From the NCBI RefSeq assembly GCF_040581485.1, contig NC_090130.1:11673426-11737425 (forward strand): a DNA stretch of 64,000 nt, read 5' to 3'. Shown here piece after piece: positions 1 to 10,664 of the stretch. The first letter of the stretch is position 1. Every line of letters begins with the position of its first letter. The translations under genes and the position numbers were made by a program. This DNA is from Linepithema humile (lineage: Eukaryota > Arthropoda > Insecta > Hymenoptera > Formicidae). The notes under the pieces were generated by a model. The model was not told the origin of the DNA. It made no database searches and saw nothing but the letters and a program-made list of their open reading frames with translations.

Positions 1-622
1 CTCAGAATTTTGAGGCAGACGCAGAATCTCATATTGTTTCAAAGGAAACTGAATAGACTTTAAATCAGAGTTATTTTAACACGATTGATCAGCATTTAGG
101 ACATTTCGATATCTATCTCTTTACCTCAGCGATTAACAGAAAATGCCCGCGCTTTGTCTCCTAGTTCCCGGATTCTCTCGTAGAAGCAATTGATGCTTTC
201 TCACTAGATTGGAAAAAGTTTTACTTTTGCATTCCCCCCTTTCATCCTGATTTTGAGGGTTCTGCGCAAAATTACTACTAACGAAACAGAGGAGGTAGTC
301 GTGGTACCTTGGTGGCCAGCCCAACCTTGGTTTCCTCTATTTAATAGAATTATAATCAGTCAACCAATCCGGTTTGACCCTGACATTAACAGGCTCTCGT
401 CTCCTTTCAGGGATGTTCATCCCGCTTGGACCAGGATTACCCTGGTTGTCGCGAGATGTCAGGCAAGCCTTCCTGAACAAGGGAACTCCTTCTCAGGCGC
501 TAAACACAACGCTCGCTTCTCTCTCGAACGCAACTGTAGCGCGTAGTAGTATGCAAAACCCATTAGGCTATGGTGGCTTTTCTGCAAGGAAGGAGGCATC
601 AGCCTCTTTGGCCCACCAGTAG
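1..622 (+). pseudogene. DIRS-like retroelement, RNase H end and linker, degenerate
   Basis: Reading frame 3 from the window edge, then frame 1 after about position 230, gives a string typical of the end of the RT/RNase H part of DIRS-type retroelements. There is an internal DLFTS-like stretch, a VDAFxxxW-like motif, the FPPFxLILRVLRKI block near 232-270 and the VVPWWPAQPWFPLF block near 298-342. In intact elements this domain degrades the RNA strand during reverse transcription and is followed by a tyrosine recombinase, which is what follows here. The coding is broken by stops near 54 and 165, a frameshift near 230 and another before 622. The reverse transcriptase itself must lie left of the window. 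The assignment is from remembered family motifs, not from a search. Confidence 0.7.
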
Positions 623-660
623 CCTCTGTTTTAGAATTCTTATCGATTCACCTTACCAGG

Positions 661-1143
661 GTGGGCTCTTATGCCACTCTGAATTCGTACCGCTCAGTGA
701 TATCCCTCATTTCGGCCAATGAAATAGGCTCTCATTTCTTGATCAGGAGGTTCTTCAGGGGCGTCGCAGCTGTAAGGCCTCAACGCCCACGTTACGATTT
801 TATCTGGGATCCATCCTCAGTATTAGAACATTTGGCCTCTTTATATCCTTATGAGAATTTCTCATTAGAATTATTTTCAGGAAAGCTTGTTACGCTCTTG
901 GCTCTTACAATTGCGCAAAGAATGCAAACACTAGCTGCCATTCAAATCTCTAACATCCGTTTCTCGGATTCCTTAATTATCAAGATTCCTTCTCGGGTAA
1001 AGATCTCTGGCGTAGGCAGACCCCAGCCATTGCTCTCGTTCAAACCTTTCAACCGCTGGGTTAAAAAAGGAGCAGATCATCGGAAGTATTTGCGCGCTTC
1101 TATAACCGCTCAGTACTCAATGATGTCTTCTTTCAAGACGTAA
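661..1143 (+). pseudogene. DIRS-like tyrosine recombinase, N-terminal and core part
   Basis: The 160-residue frame starts with a SAM-like fold signature (SYATLNSYRSVISLIS) and continues with TLLALTIAQRMQTLAAIQISNI, the block that carries the first catalytic arginine of DIRS-class tyrosine recombinases. The expected HxxR and the active-site tyrosine are not visible, and the frame ends in unrelated residues, so the catalytic half is lost. In the family this enzyme integrates a circular DNA intermediate without target duplication. It directly follows the RNase H remnant, the normal DIRS gene order. The start codon is uncertain because the N-terminus is probably frameshifted from the preceding frame. 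Confidence 0.72.
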
Positions 1144-1764
1144 TTCTAAGTAGACAATAAGTCGCTCAAGTTGACACTTTGTTAAGCAATATTATGCATA
1201 TGCATTACGATAGCACGATCCAGAAAGGATCATAAATTACTTTTATTAATTTGTATTAAGTATACCGTATTTTGTTTTTAAGCTACACTAAGATACGATC
1301 CTAATCGGACCCCAGCGTTCTGATATCAGCGGTTTTCACCAAATTTCTTCTTAAGTCTACCCTCTTGCGCTATTGGAGCGCGATCCCGAGGGATCCCTAG
1401 ATTATCTATATTGTTAATTCGACAGGCGCACTAGATTTTAAGCTCATATGTAGCTGCGTTGTGATGCTACCTCTCACATTAATGTGTTAATAAGCATATC
1501 TTTTTCAACCTTGCGCTCACGCGTTGATACACGTTATCTCTTCTGTATTTATCACGCTCAGGCGTTATTACACTATTTTTGTTTTAAGCTACTTTGCGCC
1601 TATAGGGCATTATGCAATATTTTGTCTCAAATTAAATTAAACCCACGCGGTATTAAATAATGTTAGTTCAAAAAAGAAGTCCTCCACGGTTGAGGGCAGA
1701 ATCCAAATAAGGATCCTTCTTTGAATTCTTTAACAAATCTGAGCTTTGAAAATCTACAATTATA
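1144..1764. other. Non-coding stretch after the recombinase
   Basis: No coding potential seen. It may be the 3' untranslated part of the DIRS-like element, but no terminal or internal complementary repeat could be identified by eye. Confidence 0.3.
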
Positions 1765-1854
1765 TCCATCCGGACGAGACACTGCATAATTGAATAATTA
1801 AACGAACTTATAGGAAGTTCGATTACAATTATGCTGCTGTCTCGTCCGGATGGA
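1765..1854 (+). repeat. 90 bp MITE
   Basis: The ends form an inverted repeat beginning TCCATCCGGACGAGACA and ending with its complement. The interior contains CGAACTTATAGGAAGTTCG. No coding capacity. A truncated copy lies about 170 bp away in opposite orientation. Confidence 0.7.
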
Positions 1855-2026
1855 GATTCCCTCCCCCCCCCCCTTAACCCATAACTTCAGATTTGTTCTC
1901 GTTAAACTAATGACGACCGTGAGCAGGGGAGGGCGCGCCTGAGCGCAGGCGAGCGGCGCGCTTTTTGATTTAGAGTTAAAAATTCTGTTGAGGATAGCAC
2001 GCAGTGAAACACTACTACTAATTATA

Positions 2027-2094
2027 TCCATCCGGACGAGACAGCAGCATAATTGTAATCGAACTTCCTATAAGTTCGTTTAATTATTCAATTA
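2027..2094 (-). repeat. Second copy of the 90 bp MITE, inverted and truncated
   Basis: About 68 bases are an exact reverse complement of 1787-1854. The last ~22 bases of the MITE are missing. Between the two copies lie a poly-C run (1862-1874) and a GC-rich patch with CAGGGGAGGGCGCGCC at about 1923, which could be the terminus of the adjacent hAT element. That last point is speculative. Confidence 0.65.
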
Positions 2095-2132
2095 GTATTA
2101 ATAAACAATTTATTGAGTATATTTTAATAAAT

Positions 2133-3276
2133 ATGCCTCAGAGTGTTGATAAAATCGAAAATTTAAAAAAAGAATACACAGAACGTAATAGAATATATGT
2201 CAGAAATGTAAATAAATCACATTTTTACTAAAAAGGCGAATGGAACAAAGGAGAAACGAGAGTGGCTAATTTTTTCAGAAACTAGCAAAGTAATTTACTG
2301 CTTTGTTTGTAAATTGTTTTCTAAGTCAAATAATAGCTTAATGAAGGGTTTTAATGACTAGAGAAATATAACACAAATCTTATGTGATCACGAGCGTTCT
2401 ACTGAGCATATACAAGCAATGTGCACATATCGCAAAAGAAAATCAAGTTCTGTAAATAGTCGAATCGATTCTGAAATTAATGAAACAAATACAATCTGAA
2501 GAAAATTATTGGAGAGAGGTTTTAAAAAGAATAATAGCTACCATTAAGTTATTGAGTAAATTAGGGCTAGCATTTAGAAGCAATACAAATGATATTTTTT
2601 CTGATTCTTGCGGAAATTATTTATCATATTTACATTATTTAAGTGAATTTGATGATTTTTTAAAACATCACATTAAAATGTACGCCAACTGTGGTTCTGG
2701 CAAATCAAATTATCTTTCTTACCATATTTGTGATGAATTCATAGCGTTAATAGCTAATAAAACAAGAGAAATATTAATATCAGAAATTAAGGAAGCTGCT
2801 TATTTTGCAATAATACTCGATTCAACGCCCGACATTGCCTATAATGACCAGCTAGCTTTTATATTTAGGTACGTTACTGCAAATTCTGACATTAGAGAAA
2901 CATTTATCGGGTTCATCAGTATTACACAACATGATTCTTATTCTATACTTAGAAGAGGTAGTATTAAAAAAATTAGAAGAATTATCTTTGGACATAAAAA
3001 TGTGCAGAGGACAAAGCTATGATAACGCTGCCAATATGAAAGGTGTATATACAGGTTTACAAGCTAGGCTGAAAAAACATAGTCCCTCTGCACATTATAT
3101 ACCATGCTCTAGTCATTCTTTAAATTTAATTGGCAACTATGCTACGGAATCTTGTCCGGAAGCAGTGCAATATTTTTGTTTTATACAAAATGTATATAAT
3201 TACTTTGCATCTTCAACAAGAAGATGGAGTATACTCTTTAAACATTTGAGAAAAAAATCTTTAACAGTTAAAAGAC
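2133..3276 (+). pseudogene. hAT-like transposase related to ZMYM1-type proteins, truncated
   Basis: From the ATG at 2133 there is first a degenerate TTF-type zinc finger (YCFVCKLF near 2290; HERSTEH near 2390). An N-terminal catalytic region follows (EENYWREVLKRII; GNYLSYL; DDFLKHHI; ICDEFIALI). Next comes the first acidic block (IILDSTPDIAYNDQ near 2815), and then CRGQSYDNAANMKG and PCSSHSLNLIG near 3003-3130. These are hallmarks of hAT RNase H-fold transposases of the ZMYM1/KIAA1586 group. In-frame stops before 2480 and a frameshift near 2950 break it. Coding stops exactly where the LTIR arm begins, just before the place where these proteins carry LSDTRW. The C-terminal dimerisation part is absent. 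Confidence 0.8.
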
Positions 3277-3279
3277 TAA

Positions 3280-3925
3280 CAAAGGAACGTTCACAAGTGT
3301 CCCCCCCCCCCCGATTTGATTCTTCTTGAAATATGTTGTAAAACATACAATTTGAGGAGACACGTATTTTTTTATAGCTGCCCTATCTCAAATTTAAGGG
3401 GTGAAACACCCCTTTGAAAAAGAACGGTTTTTTTCTTTGTGTGTAACTATCGCCAAAACCGTAGGAGATATAAAAAAATGTTTTAAATAGAAGTTGTAGG
3501 GCTTGTAATGGGCTATATAACTGTAGTTAAATTTTCAAAAAATGTTATTTTTTTTAATTTACCCCTACCCCTTGTTATTATTTTTTCAAATTTCAAAATT
3601 TTTGTAATGACAAAAGTTGTAGCATTTTTTACGCTGAATTCAACCATATATGATTTTATTATGTTCCGAAATCGCATCTTTCAAAAATGAGTCATCAAGT
3701 ATCACATTATATGTGTCGCGCTGCATGACGCATCGTTTATATCGCACTTGTGTTGTGCAATAGTCGCAAAATAAATATAAAAATGACATACAATATGTTA
3801 TCACATATTTGAGGAAGAAAAGTTTACTAAAATTGTTGCTAAAACATTCCTTCCACATTACATTCTTATAGATAAACACTGCATTTCGTGCGCAGCGCGT
3901 TGTTATATGCAAGTTAGCTATACAT
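3280..3925 (+). repeat. Single arm of the LTIR transposon family
   Basis: Starts CAAAGGAACGTTCACAAGTG after a TAA. It is homologous along its length to the arms at 13285-13987 and 15086-15776, and more distantly to those at 43970 and 47558. It carries an internal poly-C run at 3301-3314. No partner arm in opposite orientation is seen downstream, so this copy has lost its right end. Confidence 0.8.
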
Positions 3926-4222
3926 GTGTATATAAAATGTGAATATTATTTAATCATAAATTAAGAAAAACAAGTATAAATATATTATTAATTTGAAAAC
4001 ATCACGTTTGAGAGACGTGATTTTACACGAAAGATTAGATTATGTAATCATAAGTTAATAATAAACAAGTGTGAATGGAAGCTATAAATGCGTACAAGAG
4101 GCCTACATTCATAGTCTGTGAAACGAACTTGGTGAAATCGTATCTGCAACTGTTTTTCTTTTCTTAAATTTAATTTTCGGGAAAAGAATTATCAATTAAA
4201 ATGATTATCAATCCACTCAACG

Positions 4223-5694
4223 TTGCTAGACTTTTCCACTCTTGAAATTAATGATCCTTTGAGATTGACGATTTTGACTGTAGTACCAGATGCATGGAGT
4301 CTAAGTCAAATTTCTCGGAAATTCAACTGTTCTAGGTATTTTGCAAAAAAAGCTAGAGAATTGAAAGCATCTAAGGGCGTTTTAGCAGAAACAACTGCTA
4401 GGAATGGTAAACCATTGCCGGAAAGTACTGTTACACGAATTAAAGATTTTTACAATAGTGACTAAAATAGCAGAATCATGCCAGGTATGAAAGATATGGT
4501 TTCAGTAAAAAATGACGAGGGCAGAGATTTGATTCAGAAACGTCTTCTCCTTTCAGATTTAAGAGGTCTTTATGATATTTATAGTAAATGCCATCCTGAC
4601 TGTCATGTTAGTTTTAGTAAATTTACCCAACTTCGACCAAAACATTGTATACTTGCTGGTGCGAATGGTACGCATTCGGTCTGTGTCTGTACGATACATC
4701 AAAATTGCAAATTGATGATTGACTCTGTCAATTTAAATAATCTTACTAAAGATTCCAATGTGATTTTACATGATTATAAAGATTGCTTACGCCAAATCGT
4801 GTGCAAAAATCCTGATGAAAATTGTTATATTGGTGAATGCAGTAAATGTCCTGGTATTATTGAACTAAAAAAACATTTGAAAGAACTCTTATAGATGAGA
4901 AAGGTATTCACCACATACAGTTCAGTGTCTGGACAACAACTGACAGATCAACTCTTCAGACGCAAATTCTTCCGTCGTCGGAATTTGTCGATAAATTTTG
5001 TGACAAATTTATCATTCTAAAACCTCATTCTTTCATTGCAAAAGAACAATCTCGATTCTATCAGGAAAGAAAAGAGAATTTAAAAAAAGGTGAAGTTCTT
5101 GCAGTGTTAGATTTTTCTGAGAATTACAAGTATGTTGTGCAAGATGCATCGCAGGCGTTCCATTTTAATAATTCACAATGTACTGTCTTTCCTGTCGTGT
5201 GTTACTATAAAAAAGAGTTAGAACTTGAACACAAAAGTTTTATTTTTTTGTCGGATAGTACACTTCATGACACAGCTGCTGTATATACTGTACAAAAGAT
5301 GCTGATTCCTAAATTGAAAATAATAATTCCTGAGCTAAGAAGAGTAATCTACTTTAGCGATGGGGCAAAACAGCATTTTAAAAATAAATATCAGGTGATG
5401 AATCTAATGCATCACGAAGAGGATTTTGGTGTTGCAGCGGAATGGAACTATCATGCCACTGCACATAGTAAAGGTGCTTCAGACGGTGTAGGTGCTGTGT
5501 TCAAAAGGGAAGCTATGCGAGCTAGCCTCTTTAGTAAACCGAACGATGCCATTCTTTCATTCGAGAAACTTGTTGACTGGGCTCAAAAAAATTCTAAAAG
5601 TATTAGTATACTGTCATATAATGACAAAGAGCACCAAAAGACAAAAAGATTTTTGAAAAAACGATTTCATGTAGCTGTGACAGTGCACAGATAA
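4223..5694 (+). pseudogene. DDE-like transposase family, unrecognised superfamily
   Basis: A nearly continuous protein is readable. An N-terminal helix-rich segment (SLSQISRKFNCSRYFAKKAR) is followed, after one in-frame stop at 4463, by FSKFTQLRPKHC, HSVCVCTIHQNCKLM and two CxxxCxxC-like pairs. After a frameshift at about 4885-4893 come VLDFSENYKYVVQDA, VIYFSDGAKQHFKNKY and AEWNYHATAHSKG. The spaced acidic residues in these three blocks look like an RNase H-fold DDE/D catalytic core. I recall similar sequences only as uncharacterised proteins repeated in animal genomes, so no superfamily is claimed. It lies about 300 bp inside the single LTIR arm at 3280, so it could be the transposase of that subfamily. 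The true start is unclear because no good ATG precedes 4223 in frame. Confidence 0.6.
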
Positions 5695-6220
5695 ACAGAG
5701 TATTCGAAAGTGTTAATTGGAAGAGAAAAACGTCGAATGAATAATCGCTACACTTGAATAATTATCGTTTTTATTATTTTTTTTCGGTTTTCTGAAATTT
5801 TAAGTATGATCCAATTGAATTTGATAATTTTGCCACGCGCCATTGGAAAGCTTACATTTTTCTGTAAATTTTAAGATTTTTTCAAAAATTTTTAGATCAA
5901 ATAGAAAATGGGCAGCATGGGTGTAAAGTTGAGAAAGAATGCCCCATATACATTCAGTATTTGGGTGTTTCCAGTTTATCGCATCATTACATTTATTTTT
6001 GAGTCACACTTAATGCATTCAATGTTGACATATATTACACATTACTAAAGGTATTTTGCAATCGTTGAAACAATTTCTTTATACATCTAGATGATTATTT
6101 TTATTCTATCTTCTTCGCACGAGCAATTTATAAAGCTATTTATAAATGTTTTAACGGGATATTAATTCAGAGGACATGTAATGTATACAGATTAAATGTT
6201 ATATACATTATAGATTTTTT
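5695..6220. other. AT-rich non-coding stretch
   Basis: Probably the remaining 3' part of the preceding transposon. No inverted repeat partner and no coding frame seen. Confidence 0.3.
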
Positions 6221-7004
6221 TGAAACCGTGTGAGCTTCGGCGGACGCGGAGTAGCTCGCCGGAATCCAGGTTCGGTCGGTTGGGGGTGTGTCAAATAAAC
6301 CAAATGCTCGTTTATAATAAATGTAACAAAATAGTGTTTATTCAGAAAGATGTAGATATGGTTTGTCTCGAATGATCTGCTTCAATGCTCGTGCATACAT
6401 GCGAAGCGTGTGCAAGATGAATTTGAAATAGCATACAAAATAGCCAAATATCGGTGAAATAATTAACAAGTGATAGCGAAATAGTTCTTTAAAGCGGCGT
6501 GGAATGAATACAGAGTAGCGTGAAGATAAATGCGAAGTATCGTTACTGGTAAAATAATTATTTGAGCGGCGGTTGAAATAATTATGTAAGGCGGCGTAAA
6601 ATAAAAGCGAAAGTAACGTGAGAATAAACGCGAAGTATCGGCAATAGCGAAATAATTATTTGAGCAACGGTAAAATAATTATTTTAAAGCGGTGCAAAAT
6701 AAAAGCGAAAGCAACGTGAAAATAATAATGAAATAATTATTTGCGCGGCGGCGAAATAATTATTTAGTGTGACGTGAGGCGTCTTGGTGCGGTCGATGAG
6801 AGCGCAAGCGCGGGCGATCGTGTCGCAACGGTTGGTACAAGACGGAGCGCTTGTCGGTGAGTGCGTTCGTAGTATCGTGAGTCTGTTCGATCGTAGATCG
6901 ATGCGGACTATTCGGCGGCGCGGATTGGTCGACGCGGTTTTGCCTGCCGGACGGATTACAATTATGAAATCCCGGCGAATAAACGCGGTATGAGGACTTA
7001 GGCT

Positions 7005-7292
7005 GCCGATTACGTTCGGCGGGAGTACGAGGACGCTCGTACGAAGACGGAATTTAGAACAGCGACCTGGCTAGGTATGCGGAAATGCCCGCAATACAAA
7101 GTTCGGTGGCCTAGAGGAACCAAGTACGCTTGGCGGGTATACGAATATATTCGTATCCTGGAATCAAAGAATACCGAGGACGCTCGGCGGTACACGAGGA
7201 TACTCGTGTGCTGGCACAGGTGTAGAGTCCGAGTATGCTCGGTCGGGACTACGAGGACGCTCGTAGCAGGGTTGTTCGCTGTCGATCAGCGA
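7005..7292 (-). repeat. Array of about ten short hairpins with changing stems
   Basis: Perfect short palindromes with a six-base loop follow one another roughly every 20-35 bp: GTACGA-GGACGC-TCGTAC, ATACGA-ATATAT-TCGTAT, CCGA-GGACGC-TCGG, ACACGA-GGATAC-TCGTGT, CCGA-GTATGC-TCGG, CTACGA-GGACGC-TCGTAG, CCAA-GTACGC-TTGG and TTCGCTG-TCGAT-CAGCGAA. Stem bases differ between units but pairing is kept. The array lies downstream of the LTR TATA box, so it would be transcribed. Confidence 0.7.
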
Positions 7293-7327
7293 ACGGAGTC
7301 TGGTGAGAAGACGTTTAGCCGGGCGTC

Positions 7328-7334
7328 TTTTATA
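7328..7334 (-). promoter_or_regulatory. TATA box of the solo LTR
   Basis: TATAAAA on the minus strand, inside the context GGGTATAAAAGACGCCCGGC. The same context (GGGTATAAAAGAGGCCCGGC) is conserved in the related LTR near 22107. It would start transcription just before the hairpin array. Confidence 0.6.
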
Positions 7335-7549
7335 CCCGGCTGGCGGCCGAATGGTTTCGAATCGGCAAGCATCGGCGGTTTCGGCGGCGAGTCCCCCACA
7401 AAACGGAATTTCGGAACGGTCGGGTGTGGGGGATTTTCGGCGGTTGACCGCCGCTGTTTTGATAGGAAATTTATCGGCGCGCGATGCGCCCTTGGTGGGC
7501 TACGGACGATGGACGTAGCCGTAACGATGCAGCGGGCTGCATCGTTACA

Positions 7550-7959
7550 TTTTAATTTGAGGAAGAAATTAAGTTGACTTAGATGTTTATAAATTGAGAA
7601 CAATATTTGTAGAAATTTTTAATATCAAGAAAATTGTGGTGTTAATTTTGAAACTTTTCATTTAAAAATTAAGTATTTTCACTGCGCATAAGGAACTTTG
7701 GAAGTGTACATTATTGATGCTAGGATGTGAAAATATTCGTTACATTCTTTTTACGTTTTTCTTTCAGATTGTTTGTAATTTCATTAAAGAAGTACAGTGA
7801 TTTTTATAAAAAAAATTTTGTTAAGGAAATAAATTAAAAAGTTGGACGTTATGTTAAACAATAAATAATATTACTACACTAATTATCTACTGTTTTTTAT
7901 GAAATAAGATTTTTGAAATCACATAAGATTGTGAATATATATCATATAATTATATACCT
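7550..7959. other. AT-rich stretch without recognisable features
   Basis: No coding frame or repeat partner found. Confidence 0.3.
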
Positions 7960-8985
7960 ATTGTTCGAGATCTCACATGCTGCATGCACGCGCATACGTA
8001 TAAGTGAGCTCAAACGTTCCGCGCTCGACAACGTCACGTCGCCGGCGCCCAATCACGGGCGGCCACTAAGCAGGCGCTTGAAAGTGGTCAGTTACAATAT
8101 TTTAATCACATAAACCGCTTCAAAACAAGCGCAATGTTATATAAAAACGGTCACCGGAAACTCGCCGGCTTCGCGAGAAATCTGGATCTTTCTCAAAGGA
8201 TTCCACACTATAAAGGCCGCGCGCGAGAAGCGTGCGTTTTCACTTCGAGAGAACAGCCGAACGAAAACGCATTATTCGCTCGCTGGAGAAAACATCGGTC
8301 GTGCTCTGTCCGGTTTACATTCTATCCCTTTCCGCTGCCAATTCTCGTCGCTTGCGGGAAGAAAAGGGAGTGTACCTCGTGTAAAGTTAATGTAAGTAGT
8401 GCCTAGAAAGGCACAAAGGCAGAAAACTCGATCCTAGCTCCGGCCGCACACTTCATCGAGGAGTATTCCTCTGCAGCCAGCTGATACACCAGCATCGCCG
8501 TCGCCACTGCGGACTCTACATTAGAAGCTTGTTCCCTTAGAGTTTTACATACGGTTAACTCGGCCCCCACGGGACACTCTTGCACTGGGAGACAACCGTA
8601 TACGGAGACCAGCCTCTCCACGGCTCGCAGGACGAATCACACCGCCGAAAACCAAGACCTCGGCGGTGCAGTGCAAGTAGCATCGGAGACACGCTCCATC
8701 GCTACGCAGACCTCGCCGCCTGAGGCTTGCTCGGAGAGCAGCTGAAATACCGAGGAGCATTTCCCCGACGGAATACCTCCGACGCCAGGGAAAGGGTTGC
8801 AGCATGCATCCTCGATAGAGCCGTCTTTTTTAGGACCTGTGCTATGTACCAAGACCGGTAATCACTTACCGGTCCCGCCTATTTTTATTTTAATCCACGA
8901 TCTTACACCTTGCCGTGAACGCGCCATTGACGCACTTAAGAGGATGCTGAAGTCATATTGTTACCGACCAAAACTTCAATTTTCT
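7960..8985 (+). mobile_element. LTR-like block related to the LTR at 22939-27056
   Basis: Segments such as CAGCATCGCCGTCGCCAC, TAGAGCCGTC followed by TTTTTAGGAC, and CTTACACCTTGCCGTGA occur in the same order as in 26490-26910, so this is a diverged member of that LTR family in the same orientation. Outer limits could not be fixed and no target duplication was found. It has no coding content; the open frames within it are not conserved with the related copy. Confidence 0.5.
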
Positions 8986-8987
8986 AA

Positions 8988-9275
8988 AAAGGGTGGCGTT
9001 TTTTATTGCTTTAATAGAATTACAAATCCTTTGGTGTAAATAAAGTACATATGCTAATCTTTCGGCTGTTGGTCAAATTTAAACCAAAAAATGAAAAAAA
9101 TTTTGAAAATTTACCGACAATGTCACCTCAAAGAATTATATCTTTTATATCAAAATTATACTGCTTCAACCTGCAAAACAAGACCATGTGCCGAAGAAGA
9201 GCGCATGAAACAATAATGGAAAACCAAAAAAATAGAGCTTAGAGACTTATTTTCAAAACGCCACCCTTTTCCAGA
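8988..9275. repeat. Short inverted-repeat segment
   Basis: AAAAGGGTGGCGTTTTT at the left is matched by AAAACGCCACCCTTTT at the right, about 285 bp apart. The interior is AT-rich. A weak frame running across its right end has CKACVQYRKNK but cannot be assigned. Confidence 0.4.
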
Positions 9276-9589
9276 TTTATGTAAAGCATGTGTGCAATAT
9301 AGAAAGAATAAGGTAAAAAAGAGCTATAGATTAGTTCCGGGATTTTGGGATAGAGGCGCTATACAGTTCTCAGTGCTATCTGTCATATACAGAATCTTTT
9401 AGGTTAGTTATGTGTGTGTTAGTTGTGCGTGTGTGTGTGTTTGTGTTATGTGCTACGAAACCCGGCTGAAAAAAATGGGTTGAAGGCACTCTGAAGGATA
9501 AAAAAGTGTATGTATTATACATATATAAATTTTGCAACATTTTTGCAAACATTTATATTATTTAATTACATACATTCATATTCTAATTT
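9276..9589. other. Spacer with GT-rich microsatellite
   Basis: Contains an irregular (GT)n run at about 9410-9450. Nothing else recognisable. Confidence 0.3.
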
Positions 9590-10640
9590 CTACAAAATAC
9601 TTTTATTCATGTGCTTTATGTGTATATATTATGTATATTATGTGCTCCATATTATGTATATTCACATCAAAGTATCTATGTAAAAAGTTAATATCATTTT
9701 GTATATTGTATATATTTTTATAATAAATGTATATGTCATATAACTTATTTATAAAGCATGAAATATATAAAGGTATTTTTAGTTTCTTGTATGCATCATT
9801 TGTAAAAAAATCTTGATAAAAAAAACATTAATTTTGTGACTTGCAATTATCTGTTTCAATATATACTTCTTTTAAATACTTACAACTAGCCTTATTTTAT
9901 GCGTTTATCTTGGTATCTAAAATACACATCAAAATATAAAATTAATTTCTAGTTCAGTAGAAAAAAAACATTGTAGTCTTACACCAGAGAGGAATGGGAA
10001 AATATCATGTATATGTAATAACAAATAAATCACTTTTCCACTGACATTATACACAACTTTGCAGAAATAAATTTATTCTGTGAATTTTGAATGTGTAGTG
10101 CAGTTTAAAACACACAGTCGAAATATGTCTATATTTTTGAAAAAATAATTCTGATTTTTCATGAATCACAGTGGTTTTATAAAATGTTCAATTTTAACCG
10201 TTTTTATTCGACTGTACTTTAGACAATATTATATTTTGCCATTTCTCTCTGTTGTAAGACAAGAATGTTTCTTTTCTACTGTAATAAAAATACATTTTCG
10301 ATTTTGATACGTATTTTAAATACCAAGTTAATCACATAAAATAAGGCTAATTGTAAGTATTTAAAAAAAGCATATAATGAAACAGATTATTGCAAGTCGA
10401 AAAATTAATGTTGTTTCTTTTATCAAGATTTTTTTACAAATAATAGACACAAAAAAATAAAAATATCTTTATATTTCATGCTTTAGAAATAAAAAATATG
10501 GCATATATCATATACATTTATTGTAAAAAGAGTATACAAAATGATGTCAATTTCTTAGAAAGATATTTTGATATGAATATAGATAATATGGAGCATATAA
10601 TATACATTATATATATACATAGAGCATATGACATAATAAA
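9590..10640. repeat. AT-rich foldback repeat
   Basis: The left arm (about 9600-10010) and right arm (about 10220-10640) are diverged reverse complements. For example CTTATTTTATGCGTTTATC near 9893 faces CACATAAAATAAGGCTAATT near 10335, and both arms carry the GTCTTACA segment. The arms enclose ~200 bp. No coding frame; the terminal motif is not recognised. Confidence 0.6.
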
Positions 10641-10664
10641 AGTATCTTACAATAAAGAATAAGA

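Larger units (their letters stand above)
6221..7549 (-). mobile_element. Solo LTR of a Ty3/gypsy-type element
   Basis: Read on the minus strand the 1329 bp block begins TGTAACGATGC and ends CACACGGTTTCA, the TG...CA ends of an LTR. It is flanked by four T residues on each side, a possible target duplication. No internal retrotransposon region adjoins it, so it is a solo LTR. The same family recurs at 18662-22820. A TATAAAA lies at 7334-7328 on the minus strand. Short tandem motifs of the type AAATAATTATTTGAGC fill 6420-6775. The short open frames inside it are not believed to be genes. Confidence 0.78.
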
